Of a DNA stretch of 64,000 nt, positions 51,049-59,638 are shown in pieces. Every line of letters starts with the position of its first letter. The first letter of the stretch is position 1. Both the position numbers and the translations under genes were made by a program. This DNA is from DAOOVD01 sp035369845 (GTDB lineage Bacteria; Bacillota; Desulfotomaculia; Desulfotomaculales; Pelotomaculaceae), in NCBI GenBank assembly GCA_035369845.1, contig DAOOVD010000001.1, forward strand, positions 62,001 to 126,000, given 5' to 3'. Under the pieces are notes generated by a model, which saw nothing but the letters and a program-made list of their open reading frames with translations, was not told the origin of the DNA and made no database searches.

Positions 51049-51528
51049 TTATATTTCCTTCATCAAATTGCAAATTTCTTCTTTTATAAGTTCTATAAGA
51101 CGAGGTATTGCTCCCCGTACGGATTGCGAAGGCTGATCACTAAAGCGGACCGTTTCCGGCTGGACGCCGTAGATTACCGTCGGCGGCAGCCTGCCCAGAT
51201 ATTTTGCCAGGAACAGCACGTCTTTCAAGCTCAAGTCGTGCAGGGAGACGGTTTCTGCCGGTGAACCGGTCGCCAGTTCCTCGAACGGAATGCGGAAAAT
51301 CGTTCCCGCTGCGGCATCCGCCTGAATACAGTCGACGATAATGGCATAGTTCGCATCTTCGAGGTGATACAGAAGATCAATCCCCGCTGTTCCCCCGTCG
51401 ATGACTTTTACCGCAGGGGGAAGAATATTTTTCTTCAACTCGGCTACCGTGTGGACTCCGACTCCTTCGTCACCCAGCAGCAGGTTTCCGACTCCTATTA
51501 CCGCAATTCTTTTTTCGCTGGATTTCAT
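51049..51528 (-). CDS. Hydrogenase maturation endopeptidase (HyaD/HybD/HycI family)
   Basis: Cleaves the C-terminal tail of the large subunit after nickel insertion. The 159-residue protein has the family start IAVIGVGNLLLGDEGVGVHTV with the nickel-sensing glutamate (DEG), an aspartate in IIVDCIQAD and the histidine in VSLHDLSLKD. ATG 51528 is clear. It is the last gene of the hyp maturation cluster, 27 bp after hypE. The hydrogenase structural genes begin 312 bp further on with their own promoter and leader. Confidence 0.94.
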   Translation of the reverse strand: MKSSEKRIAVIGVGNLLLGDEGVGVHTVAELKKNILPPAVKVIDGGTAGIDLLYHLEDANYAIIVDCIQADAAAGTIFRIPFEELATGSPAETVSLHDLSLKDVLFLAKYLGRLPPTVIYGVQPETVRFSDQPSQSVRGAIPRLIELIKEEICNLMKEI

Positions 51529-51555
51529 ACCGGTCTTCCCTTGTATTTTCGATGG

Positions 51556-52572
51556 TCAACAGATTCTGGGCAGGGGCGCGCCGGCAAGCAAATTAAGCCT
51601 GCGCGTGCCACCAAAGGACGTCCTTAGAAAAACGTTGCCGGACCCGGCTTTGATTTCGCCGATAATGCGGGCCTCCTGGCGCAGTTCCTTTTGCAAAAAT
51701 TGCAAAACCTGCCCGGCTTGCCCGGCCTCGGCCACAGCTAGGAACTTCCCCTCGTTGGCTAGATACAGGGGGTCCAGTCCGAGGAGATCGCAGGCCGCTT
51801 TTACGGTTTTTTCCACCGGGAGGCAGTCTTCGTCAAGCCAGAAATCAACGTCTGCTGCCATTGCCGTTTCTTTTGCGTTTGTGGCAAGACCTCCCCTGGT
51901 CAGGTCGCGCATGAATTTTATTCCGGTGAAACGTCTTACCAGTTCCCCGGTTATTCTGTTGAGCGGTGCGCAGTCGCTCAACACCCGGCTTTTCAAGCCG
52001 AGCGACTCGCGCTGGAGGATGATGGACAGACCGTGGTTGCCCAGACATCCGTTGACCAGAACGAGGTCGCCGGGAGCGATCCGGCTGTAACCCAGATTTG
52101 CTTGGGGCAATACCGTTCCTATTCCGGTAGTATTGATGAAAATTTTGTCAGCCTGTCCGCGGCCGACGACCTTGGTGTCTCCGGCGATTATTATGACGCC
52201 CGCCTCGCTGCAGGCTTCGGACATGGAAATGATAATCCTTTCCAGGTCGCTTAGCAAGAAACCCTCTTCGATGATAAAAGAGGCGGTCAGGTAGAGCGGG
52301 CGTGCTCCGCTCACCGCCAGATCGTTGACCGTGCCGCAGACGGCAAGCTTGCCGATATCCCCCCCGGGGAAAAAGATCGGGTCTACTACGAAAGAGTCGG
52401 TGCTGACGGCCATACACCCCCCCCCGCAGTCGAAAACGGAGGCATCGCTCAACGAGCTGAGAAACTCGTTGTTGAAGCGGGGCAGGAAATGTTTTTTCAG
52501 GAGCCGGTGGGTAAGCAGCCCCCCGTCACCGTGGGCCAGCAGGATAATGTCACTGTCGTTGTGGTCGGTCAT
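51556..52572 (-). CDS. hypE: Hydrogenase expression/formation protein HypE
   Basis: Dehydrates the carbamoyl group delivered by HypF to make the cyanide ligands of the NiFe site. The 338-residue protein shows ILLAHGDGGLLTHRL, the ATP-binding region with FVVDPIFFPGGDIGKLAVCGTVNDLA split by the PurM-like fold, and the essential C-terminal PRIC with terminal cysteine. ATG 52572 overlaps the hypD stop by 4 bp (ATGA). Upstream open frame to 52746 is within hypD and not part of the gene. Confidence 0.97.
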   Translation of the reverse strand: MTDHNDSDIILLAHGDGGLLTHRLLKKHFLPRFNNEFLSSLSDASVFDCGGGCMAVSTDSFVVDPIFFPGGDIGKLAVCGTVNDLAVSGARPLYLTASFIIEEGFLLSDLERIIISMSEACSEAGVIIIAGDTKVVGRGQADKIFINTTGIGTVLPQANLGYSRIAPGDLVLVNGCLGNHGLSIILQRESLGLKSRVLSDCAPLNRITGELVRRFTGIKFMRDLTRGGLATNAKETAMAADVDFWLDEDCLPVEKTVKAACDLLGLDPLYLANEGKFLAVAEAGQAGQVLQFLQKELRQEARIIGEIKAGSGNVFLRTSFGGTRRLNLLAGAPLPRIC

Positions 52573-53696
52573 GGTTTCACTCCCTGAGCATCCGTGGTTG
52601 TAAATTCGTAGTTGTAGTAAGCCGCGCATGTTCCCTCGGAGGAGACCATGCAGGGCCCGACCGGCCGCAGGGGCGTGCATGCTCCGGCAAAGAGCGGGCA
52701 GTCGGGAGATTTGATCTTCCCTTTGAGAACCTCCCCGCAGGCGCAACCTTCGGGAGGGTGCGATTCGGGAATATCGACGGGAAACCTGGCGGCCGCATCG
52801 TAACGGGAATAACGCTTTGAAACGGAAAGTCCGCTGGCGGGTATTCTGCCGAAACCGCGCCAGGACGCGTCTGCGGTTTCAAAAAACTCGCCCAGAATTC
52901 TTTGCGCCCTTTGGTTGCCGTCTTCCTGAACCAGACGCGTGTAACCGTTTAGAGTTTCGGGCTTGTTGCCCGAGATCAGCTCCAGCAGCAAATAAACGGA
53001 TTTCAGAATATCGACCGGCTCAAACCCAGCTATGACGGCAGGTATCCCGAAGTCCTCCGCTAAAAAGTCGAATGCCCTTCTGCCCGTTATGGTGCAGACA
53101 TGACCGGGAAGGATAAATCCGTCGACGGTGAGATCGCGGTCGCTTAAAAGCGCCTTCATCACCGGCGGGACAAGTTTGTGGAGGGAGAGGACCGAATAGT
53201 TCTCAAGGCCTTTGTTTTCAGCCGCTGCGATGCTCAGGGCGACAGCAGGGGCGGTTGTCTCAAAGCCGACTCCCAGAAAGATCACTTCTTTTTCCGGGTG
53301 CGTTTCCGCAAAATGCACGGCGTCTTCAGGGGAATAAAAGACCTTTACCCGCGCCCCGCGTGCCCTTTCCCGTTCGAGGGACGATTTCGTTCCGGGAACC
53401 CGCAGCATATCGCCGAAGGTGGCGATAACCGTATTATCAAGGCGGGCCAGAGCGATCACGTTGTCGATATCCAGCTGGTCTGTTACGCATACCGGGCAGC
53501 CCGGGCCGCTCCTCAGATCGAGATAACCGGCCAGTGAAGCCCTCAGGCCGTTTTGGGATATGGCTACGGTATGGGTGCCGCATACTTCCATGACAACCGC
53601 CGGACGCCCCAAGCGGGACGAGGCTTTTTCAGCCAGGGGAAATATTTTTTTCAATATTTTTTTACTCAAGCCAGGATCAAGCAGGTTATTCAGCAA
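52569..53696 (-). CDS. hypD: Hydrogenase formation protein HypD
   Basis: Fe-S scaffold on which Fe(CN)2CO is assembled with HypC. The 375-residue protein has VMEVCGTHTVAISQNGLR, the redox-active GPGCPVC, GFETTAPAVALSI, and the [4Fe-4S] ligand cysteines in the C-terminal region (CACGEVLKGK, CPLFAGAC, GTCAAYYNY). TTG 53696 is the likely start; it lies within the end of hypC (11-bp overlap) and has GGGAGGA upstream. Confidence 0.97.
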   Translation of the reverse strand: MLNNLLDPGLSKKILKKIFPLAEKASSRLGRPAVVMEVCGTHTVAISQNGLRASLAGYLDLRSGPGCPVCVTDQLDIDNVIALARLDNTVIATFGDMLRVPGTKSSLERERARGARVKVFYSPEDAVHFAETHPEKEVIFLGVGFETTAPAVALSIAAAENKGLENYSVLSLHKLVPPVMKALLSDRDLTVDGFILPGHVCTITGRRAFDFLAEDFGIPAVIAGFEPVDILKSVYLLLELISGNKPETLNGYTRLVQEDGNQRAQRILGEFFETADASWRGFGRIPASGLSVSKRYSRYDAAARFPVDIPESHPPEGCACGEVLKGKIKSPDCPLFAGACTPLRPVGPCMVSSEGTCAAYYNYEFTTTDAQGVKP

Positions 53697-53913
53697 GAAG
53701 GATTTCCTCCCACAGTTTCAGGGTTTTTTCCGCCTCTTCGAGGTTCACCTTGCCTATTGCATATCCGGCGTGGACCATGAGGTAGTCTCCTGGGGTTATT
53801 TCATCGCCGACCAGGGCGGTGCTCACCCTTTTTTCCACACCGAAGCTTTCTACTACGGCCCAGTTTTCTGCCGGGTTTAATTCAATTACTCTGCCCGGTA
53901 TCCCCAGACACAT
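53686..53913 (-). CDS. hypC: Hydrogenase assembly chaperone HypC
   Basis: A 75-residue chaperone that holds the iron ligand complex through its N-terminal cysteine and delivers it to the large subunit. It begins MCLGIPGRVIEL, with the essential Cys2, and has the conserved GDYLMVHAGYAIGKV. ATG 53913 follows GGAGGTGGAGAG and overlaps the hypF end by 32 bp. Confidence 0.97.
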   Translation of the reverse strand: MCLGIPGRVIELNPAENWAVVESFGVEKRVSTALVGDEITPGDYLMVHAGYAIGKVNLEEAEKTLKLWEEILLAE

Positions 53914-56221
53914 TTTCTCTCCACCTCCAGTGCGCTATCATTGCCTGGCCGAGGGCGATACCACCGTCGTTTGACGGTACCTGCCGGTGGCGGAGCACCT
54001 GATAGCCGCGGGATTCCAGAGTATTTTTAACAGATTTGAAAAGGCGGGGGTTGTGCCATGTTCCGCCGCTCAACGCGACCTTCTTCAATCCGGTGGCGGA
54101 AGAGGCGCGTTCGACCGCGTCCTCAATAATTTTGACCAGCGTCCGGTGAAACTTCGTCGATATGTTTTCCACCGGCAGCCCTGCTTTTTTGTCGCGGACG
54201 ATCCCTCTGAGCAGCCCGCCCGGCAAAATCACACCTTCTTTGATCTCATAAGGATAAATTGAAATATCCCCTTCGGGCCCGGTTGCCTTTTCCCCCAGTT
54301 CTATGGCGGCCTGTCCTTCGTAAGTGTTCTCAAGACAAACCTCCAGCAGGGCGGAAACCGCGTCAAAGAGGCGTCCGCAACCGGAGGAAAGGGGTGAGTT
54401 GTATCTTCTTTCAATTATTTTTTCTATCACGTCGGTTTCCCTGCCGGAAAAAAATTCTGCAGCCAGGGCTTTCCCTTCAGCGCCGAGGTGGGTGATGAGG
54501 TAGGCCGCCGCAGTCCGCCAGGGTTGGCGGATGGCGGCTTCTCCACCCGGCAGCGGTACGTAGGCGAGGTGGAAAAGGCGCCTAAAGCCGGTGAAATTGC
54601 CGGCTAAAATTTCAAACCCCCAGAGGTTGCCGTCGGTTCCGTACCCTGTGCCGTCCAGTATAATGCCGATGACATTTTCGTTTTCAAGCCCGTTTTCGGC
54701 AAGACAACTCGCCATATGGGCGTGGTGGTGCTGCACTTGAACGAGGTGCCGGGCGGGAATCCGCCGGGCTATCCGCGCCGATGCGTAAGCCGGGTGGGCG
54801 TCACAGGCCACGATCTCGGGAGTGGCGCCAATCAATTTTTGAAAGTTGATGAGGCTTGAGAACAGGTTTTCTTCTCCTTCCAGACAGCTGATTTCGCCAA
54901 TATACTGGCTCATAAAGGCCTGGTTTTTTTTCAGGAGGCAGAAACAGTTTTTCATTTCGCCCCCTACTCCCATAATTACCGGCGCCCCGTCTTCCCGGCA
55001 AACCGGGACGGGGCGGGGAACATAACCGCGCGACCGCCGGAATATTTGCGTTTCCCCGTCGATTACCTGAACTACGGAGTCGTCACAGCGGTTGACAATA
55101 TCCCTGTTGTGCCGGAGAAAGTAATCGGCGATACCCCCCAGCTCACCAACAGCCCGGCTGTTGTCCTTCACAAGCGGAAGCCCGCTGTAGTTGCCGCTGG
55201 TCATAACAAGCATGTCGAACGGACCGCTGAACAGCAGCAGGTGGAGCGGAGTATAGGGAAGCATCACCCCCAGGCTTTTTAATCCGGGGGCCAGTTCTTC
55301 CGGCAGGCCGGCGTCCGGTTTTTTTTCAAGAATGACAATGGGAGCCTGCAGCGACTCCAGCACGGCCGCTTCCGTTCCGTCAACATGACAATATTTTTTG
55401 ACGGTTTCCAAATCCCTGCACATTACGGCAAAAGGTTTGCATTTCCTGCCCTTGCGCGAACGCAGGCAGGAAAGTGCCCGTTTATTTTTGGCATCGCAAA
55501 CCAGGTGGAATCCGCCGAGCCCTTTCAGGGCCAGAATCCCGCCCGACTTGAGAATGTTCCAGGAAGCTTCCAGCCAGTTTTCATTTGAAGCTGTTTGTTT
55601 TCCTTCTTGACTTGCCAGTTCGACTTGCGGCCCGCAGGCGGGGCATGCTACCGGTTGGGCGTGAAACCTTCTGTCACTCGGGTTGTGAAATTCCCCGGAG
55701 CACATCCTGCACATTTGGAAGGAGGCCATTGAAGTTTTCGTGCGGTCGTAAGGCACTTCCCTTATAATTGTAAAACGCGGGCCGCAGTTGGTGCAGTTGG
55801 TGAAAGGATATTCGAAGAAACGGCTCGCCGGGTTGAAGATGTCGTTCCTGCAGTCTTTGCAAGTAGCGATGTCCGGAGGGATCAGCGCTTCTGTGTCATC
55901 ATCCTGCTCGCTGGCCAGTATTTCGAATGTCAAATAGCCCCGGACCGGAAGTTCGATCTGTTTGAAACCGCTGATTTTTGAAAGCCGCGGAGGGTTGTTT
56001 TTTAAACTGTTTATAAAACCGCGGATGTCGCTTTCTTCTCCTTCAGCTTCGATAACGACTCCCCGGCTGGAATTCAAGACATTCCCCTTTATATTCCATA
56101 AATTGGCAAGATTATAAACAAACGGGCGAAAACCCACCCCCTGAACGGTTCCTTTAATTTCAACACGGCAGCGGATGATTTTTGGTTCCCTCGGTTCAGG
56201 TTTTATCTCCTTCACCGGCAA
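53882..56221 (-). CDS. hypF: Carbamoyltransferase HypF
   Basis: Transfers the carbamoyl group to HypE using carbamoyl phosphate and ATP. The 779-residue protein has the acylphosphatase-like domain (VEIKGTVQGVGFRPFVYNLA), two C4 zinc fingers (CKDCRNDIFN and CTNCGPRF; CRMCSGEF and CPACG) and a YrdC-like domain (GGILALKGLGGFHLVCDA). The Kae1-like domain follows with VQHHHAHMASCL and LDGTGYGTDGNLWG. TTG 56221 overlaps the stop of the preceding ATPase gene; the exact start is not certain because no well-spaced Shine-Dalgarno is seen. Confidence 0.96.
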   Translation of the reverse strand: MPVKEIKPEPREPKIIRCRVEIKGTVQGVGFRPFVYNLANLWNIKGNVLNSSRGVVIEAEGEESDIRGFINSLKNNPPRLSKISGFKQIELPVRGYLTFEILASEQDDDTEALIPPDIATCKDCRNDIFNPASRFFEYPFTNCTNCGPRFTIIREVPYDRTKTSMASFQMCRMCSGEFHNPSDRRFHAQPVACPACGPQVELASQEGKQTASNENWLEASWNILKSGGILALKGLGGFHLVCDAKNKRALSCLRSRKGRKCKPFAVMCRDLETVKKYCHVDGTEAAVLESLQAPIVILEKKPDAGLPEELAPGLKSLGVMLPYTPLHLLLFSGPFDMLVMTSGNYSGLPLVKDNSRAVGELGGIADYFLRHNRDIVNRCDDSVVQVIDGETQIFRRSRGYVPRPVPVCREDGAPVIMGVGGEMKNCFCLLKKNQAFMSQYIGEISCLEGEENLFSSLINFQKLIGATPEIVACDAHPAYASARIARRIPARHLVQVQHHHAHMASCLAENGLENENVIGIILDGTGYGTDGNLWGFEILAGNFTGFRRLFHLAYVPLPGGEAAIRQPWRTAAAYLITHLGAEGKALAAEFFSGRETDVIEKIIERRYNSPLSSGCGRLFDAVSALLEVCLENTYEGQAAIELGEKATGPEGDISIYPYEIKEGVILPGGLLRGIVRDKKAGLPVENISTKFHRTLVKIIEDAVERASSATGLKKVALSGGTWHNPRLFKSVKNTLESRGYQVLRHRQVPSNDGGIALGQAMIAHWRWRENVSGDTGQSN

Positions 56222-56958
56222 GCCTCAAACCCTTTCATATTGTTTATTATTTCCCCGAGTTGTTTAGCGTACCGGGTATTCAGAAGCTGATCGGGTTTTC
56301 CAAGGGCGTCCTCGACGTCGGGGTCGAAATCGACGGCTCCCAAAAAAGGTACCCGGTTTCGTACAGCCTCTTCCTCTATCATTGCGCCGTCATTCCGTTT
56401 CATATTTTCCAGAATGCCCAATACGGGAATCCCGAGTTCATTTAAAACCCGCAGTTCTTTTTTGGTTACTTCGACCGCCACCAATGAAGGAATGGTTACC
56501 AGCAGAAATTCCACCCTTTTGATCAAGCGCAGAATATCGAGTGCCGGGTCTCCGATCCCCGGGGGCATATCCAGTATTAAAAAATCCAGGGATTCCCAGC
56601 GGGTGATGGCGAGTATTTCAACGATGGCGTTGGACACGTCATTGCCGCGGAAGGGGGACGGATTTCCGCCCGTAAAGTAGGCTATGGACATGAGTTTCAA
56701 GTTGCGGCGGATCTCCGGCGGCAGAATGCCCTTGTCTTCTTCAGGGAAATTGCCTGCCCCGCCCAGGATGACATGGGCGGAAGGGCCGCAAAAATCCAGG
56801 TCGAGCAAGCCGGTAAGGCAGCCCCGGCCGGCAAGGATGAGTGCCACGGTGGCGGCCGTCAGGCTTTTGCCTATGCCGCCTTTACCCCCCGACAGGGCGA
56901 TGATTCTTTTTATATTGTCAAATCTCCGATTGATAATACTTTCCCGGGGGTCCATCAT
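56212..56958 (-). CDS. Mrp/MinD-family ATPase in the HypB position (candidate nickel-insertion ATPase)
   Basis: A 248-residue SIMIBI-class P-loop protein with the deviant Walker A GGKGGIGKS near residue 25, LLDLDFCGPSAH, and the Walker B region LDFLILDMPPGIGDPALDI, all Mrp/NBP35 hallmarks. The CxxC cluster-binding pair of NBP35-type scaffolds is absent. It lies between hypA and hypF, where hypB usually is, and no HypB GTPase is found in the cluster. Thermococcus kodakarensis uses a Mrp/MinD-type ATPase in place of HypB for nickel delivery with HypA; this gene looks like a bacterial counterpart. An unrelated Mrp role is the alternative. Its start overlaps the hypA stop. Confidence 0.8.
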   Translation of the reverse strand: MMDPRESIINRRFDNIKRIIALSGGKGGIGKSLTAATVALILAGRGCLTGLLDLDFCGPSAHVILGGAGNFPEEDKGILPPEIRRNLKLMSIAYFTGGNPSPFRGNDVSNAIVEILAITRWESLDFLILDMPPGIGDPALDILRLIKRVEFLLVTIPSLVAVEVTKKELRVLNELGIPVLGILENMKRNDGAMIEEEAVRNRVPFLGAVDFDPDVEDALGKPDQLLNTRYAKQLGEIINNMKGFEACR

Positions 56959-57368
56959 TTTTCTCCTTCAATACAATCTATCCATACGCCGCGGCCTTTG
57001 ACGACGCTGAAGTCCGGGCTTCCGCAGGACGGGCACCTCATATAAATGTGGGAGACCTCGGGCACAAAATGGATTGCTTCCGCTTCATCCTCTTCAAGGT
57101 TTTTCAAGGCATCCCGGTAGTTCCAGGTGTTCTCGCACACCTTGCATTTCAGCGTACATTCGTCAATATCGAGAATTATTTTGTTGATGTCTACACCGGG
57201 AAGATGGATACCAAGGACATTTTCCAGAGCAAGTTTAAAAATTTCCATATCTATTTGCTGCAGTTCCCCGATTTTAATTTTTACCCTGCAAATTTCCTTT
57301 ATATTTTCTTTCCGGATTTCGTTTCCGACGGCTAAAACGACTGATTCGGCGAGCGCCCATTCGTGCAT
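56955..57368 (-). CDS. hypA: Hydrogenase nickel incorporation protein HypA (long form)
   Basis: Zinc- and nickel-binding chaperone that passes nickel to the large subunit. It begins MHEWALAESVV, with the nickel ligands Met1/His2 and Glu3. The zinc site has Cys75/Cys78 (CKVC) and Cys112/Cys115 (CPSC). The two pairs are 33 residues apart, against about a dozen in ordinary bacterial HypA, which makes the protein 137 residues rather than about 115. The extra acidic insert (LEEDEAEAIH) resembles the extended Thermococcus HypA. It is the first gene of the hyp cluster and overlaps the Mrp-type ATPase gene by 4 bp. Confidence 0.93.
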   Translation of the reverse strand: MHEWALAESVVLAVGNEIRKENIKEICRVKIKIGELQQIDMEIFKLALENVLGIHLPGVDINKIILDIDECTLKCKVCENTWNYRDALKNLEEDEAEAIHFVPEVSHIYMRCPSCGSPDFSVVKGRGVWIDCIEGEK

Positions 57369-57505
57369 CCTGACAGCACTTCCTTGAAAAACTTTTTTAA
57401 AGGTTTTCGGAATGTATACTCATGTATTTTAACACAATTCAAAAAAAATGTTTATAATTTTTTATCAATTAAATAAAAGTGGGTTTTCCCCATTTGCCAA
57501 TTTTA

Positions 57506-57538
57506 AAGCGGTCTCGGGGATATTCCCCAAGACCGCTT
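57506..57538 (-). terminator. Terminator of the formate dehydrogenase operon
   Basis: AAGCGGTCT (57506-57514) pairs with AGACCGCTT (57530-57538), reinforced by inner GGGG/CCCC. On the minus strand TTTAAAATT follows. It separates the formate dehydrogenase operon from hypA. Confidence 0.75.
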
Positions 57539-57565
57539 GTATAAACTCTCTTCTTAATGAAGTTC

Positions 57566-58741
57566 TTAAGCGTGGATGCTCTTGCCGGCCTCAATGTGAG
57601 CCTTGCCGCCTTCGTGGTGCTCAAGGTCCTCCTTGGGCAGAATCGGGAAGTTCTCCACGACAAAGCAGTATGCCAGGATCAGGGCGCTCCACATCCCTGC
57701 GGTGATAATCCATTCCCACATGCTCGGGAAATAGTGTCCGCCTGCAGCGTCGGCCATTCCGGTGAATACCACGTTCATCCGGTTGAACACGACTCCCGCC
57801 ACGACCAGGAAGGAGGCCGTCACAACACCGCGCAGGTTCGTCCGGATCGACGGAGTGGCGTACATTACGATCGGTGCGATGACAAACACTACCATTTCGA
57901 TCAGGAACATATTGCTTTCGAAAGAGCCGTTAAATGCCCTGCCAAGCTCGTTGCGGTAAATCAGGTCGCCGATTTTGACAAGCAGGTAGATGATCATCAT
58001 CCACAGGGTTACTTTGGTCAGGCTCTGGAAAACGGGAAGCTCGGGAGCCCTGCCGTAGGACCTGGCCGCCAGGGTCCCTTCGAAGGTTACCATGGCGGGA
58101 CCCAGGAAGAAGGCCGACCATACGAAGAAGAATGGGAGAAGCATGGACCACCATAACGGATTGAGCCTGTCGATTGTTACGATATAGAGCGAGCCGAGGG
58201 ACGACTGGTGCAGCGAAGGCAGGACAATCCCCAGTATGAGCAGGAAGGGCATGAAGAAGTGCAGGATTTTTTGCAGCGGGGCGCACCTTATCTTTTCAAA
58301 GAATATTTCCCCGAACTCCAGCACTTGCACCATGGTATAAAGTGAAATGCACCAGAACACTTCGAACAGAACCGAGTGATAACCCCAGTAGAAGAAGGGG
58401 CGCCAGAAATTGAACCATCTCCCGATGTCAAGGAACAGGCTGACCAGGGCGATGATGTAACCGATCAGTGACGTCAGGAGAGCCGCCCTGGCAATGGGCA
58501 GGTATTTCTCCCTATGCAGGACGTGGACTATCAGTGCTGTGCTGAAGCCGCCTCCCGCCAGGGCGATGCCGCAAAGCAGGTCGAAACCGATCCACAGCCC
58601 CCAGGGCCACTCGTCGCTCAAATTGGTCACCGCGCCGAGGCCGAAAACGAATCGCATCACGGCGGCCACGACGGCAACTACCACGATAATCCCCAGTATG
58701 AATCTGAACGGGGTAAATCTAAAGCTCCATGTTCTTTCCAT
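57566..58741 (-). CDS. NrfD-type membrane subunit of formate dehydrogenase
   Basis: Polytopic membrane protein (391 residues, 9-10 helices) that should link the formate dehydrogenase Fe-S subunit to the quinone pool. It has the same NrfD/HybB signatures as the hydrogenase protein at 46199-47371 and shares long identical runs with it, such as LLCGIALAGGGFSTALIVHV and LHQSSLGSLY; they differ mainly at both termini. ATG 58741 is favoured over the adjacent TTG 58744; GGAGGTGA lies upstream. The usual E. coli FdnI-type cytochrome b is replaced here by an NrfD protein. Third gene of the operon fdnG-ferredoxin-nrfD. Confidence 0.92.
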   Translation of the reverse strand: MERTWSFRFTPFRFILGIIVVVAVVAAVMRFVFGLGAVTNLSDEWPWGLWIGFDLLCGIALAGGGFSTALIVHVLHREKYLPIARAALLTSLIGYIIALVSLFLDIGRWFNFWRPFFYWGYHSVLFEVFWCISLYTMVQVLEFGEIFFEKIRCAPLQKILHFFMPFLLILGIVLPSLHQSSLGSLYIVTIDRLNPLWWSMLLPFFFVWSAFFLGPAMVTFEGTLAARSYGRAPELPVFQSLTKVTLWMMIIYLLVKIGDLIYRNELGRAFNGSFESNMFLIEMVVFVIAPIVMYATPSIRTNLRGVVTASFLVVAGVVFNRMNVVFTGMADAAGGHYFPSMWEWIITAGMWSALILAYCFVVENFPILPKEDLEHHEGGKAHIEAGKSIHA

Positions 58742-58764
58742 CAATTCTCACCTCCATTACCGGA

Positions 58765-59595
58765 TTAACCTTTTTTCTCCGGTTCGTACAATTCCGACTC
58801 GTCATGCACTTGCGCGCGCCTCTTGGTATACGCCCGCATGGCGGTCAAAATTGCGCCCCAGCCGAAAAAGATGTACGGGGTCCATTTGAGAACGTCCCAC
58901 GTGTAGGACGGTATGGACTTCTGGGATACAGGCTTGCCGTAAGCTTCGGTTCTGAATCCGATCTTGTCGAAGGGAACATCGGAGATATACAGCCACGAGG
59001 TGCCGCCGTACTCTTTCTCCCCGTAAACATGTTTGACGTACCTCTGGTCCCTGTTGATTCTGTCCCAGGCTTCTTTTAGAAGCTTGTCCCTGTCCCCGAA
59101 TAGCAAGGTCTGGGTGGGGCAGGAGGTCACGCAGGCCGGCTGCAGGCCCTGCTCCTTCATCCGGTCGTAGCAGAAACGGCACTTTTGCACGTATGGGAAG
59201 GCTTTATCCCACTGGAACGACGGGATGCCGAACGGACAGGCGATCATACAGTAACGGCAGCCCACGCAGTAGTCCTGTTTTAATTCAGTGGGCTTGTAGA
59301 TTACGGCGCCCTCCTTTGTCTTGACAAACGAATGGGTAAAACAGGCAGACTCGCAAGCCGGCTCGTTGCAATGCATGCACTGCCTCTTTACGAAGCGCCA
59401 TTTGATCTGATCTCCTTGTTCTATCACAAAACTGGTTATGATAGTCCAGGCGTCGGCGGTCACTTTTCCCGGACTGTCCCAGTTATTTGTAAAAGTGCTT
59501 GTTTTGGACGGCAGGTCGTTCCATGTTTTGCACGACACGGCACAGCTTTTGCAACCTATGCACCTGGTCACGTCCACCAAAACACCTTTTGACAT
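58765..59595 (-). CDS. Four-cluster ferredoxin subunit of formate dehydrogenase
   Basis: Electron-transfer subunit of 276 residues with cysteine groups for four [4Fe-4S] clusters (CIGCKSCAVSC, CMHCNEPAC, CVGCRYCMIACPF, CRFCYDRM, CVTSCP) and one C-terminal helix (VLKWTPYIFFGWGAILTAM). No signal peptide, so export with the Tat-signal alpha subunit is likely. It is a close paralogue of the hydrogenase ferredoxin subunit (47395-48207), including the C-terminal YVKHVYGEKEYGGT segment. ATG 59595 is favoured over ATG 59598 by spacing from GGGAGGTG. Confidence 0.93.
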   Translation of the reverse strand: MSKGVLVDVTRCIGCKSCAVSCKTWNDLPSKTSTFTNNWDSPGKVTADAWTIITSFVIEQGDQIKWRFVKRQCMHCNEPACESACFTHSFVKTKEGAVIYKPTELKQDYCVGCRYCMIACPFGIPSFQWDKAFPYVQKCRFCYDRMKEQGLQPACVTSCPTQTLLFGDRDKLLKEAWDRINRDQRYVKHVYGEKEYGGTSWLYISDVPFDKIGFRTEAYGKPVSQKSIPSYTWDVLKWTPYIFFGWGAILTAMRAYTKRRAQVHDESELYEPEKKG

Positions 59596-59638
59596 CATTA
59601 CACCTCCCTGTTGGGGTTAGATAATCACACCGCTCAAA

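Noticed and set aside
52573..52746. Longer HypE with an N-terminal extension of 58 residues
   Set aside because: The extension is hypD coding sequence in another frame; the ATG at 52572 overlaps the hypD stop and matches the family start.
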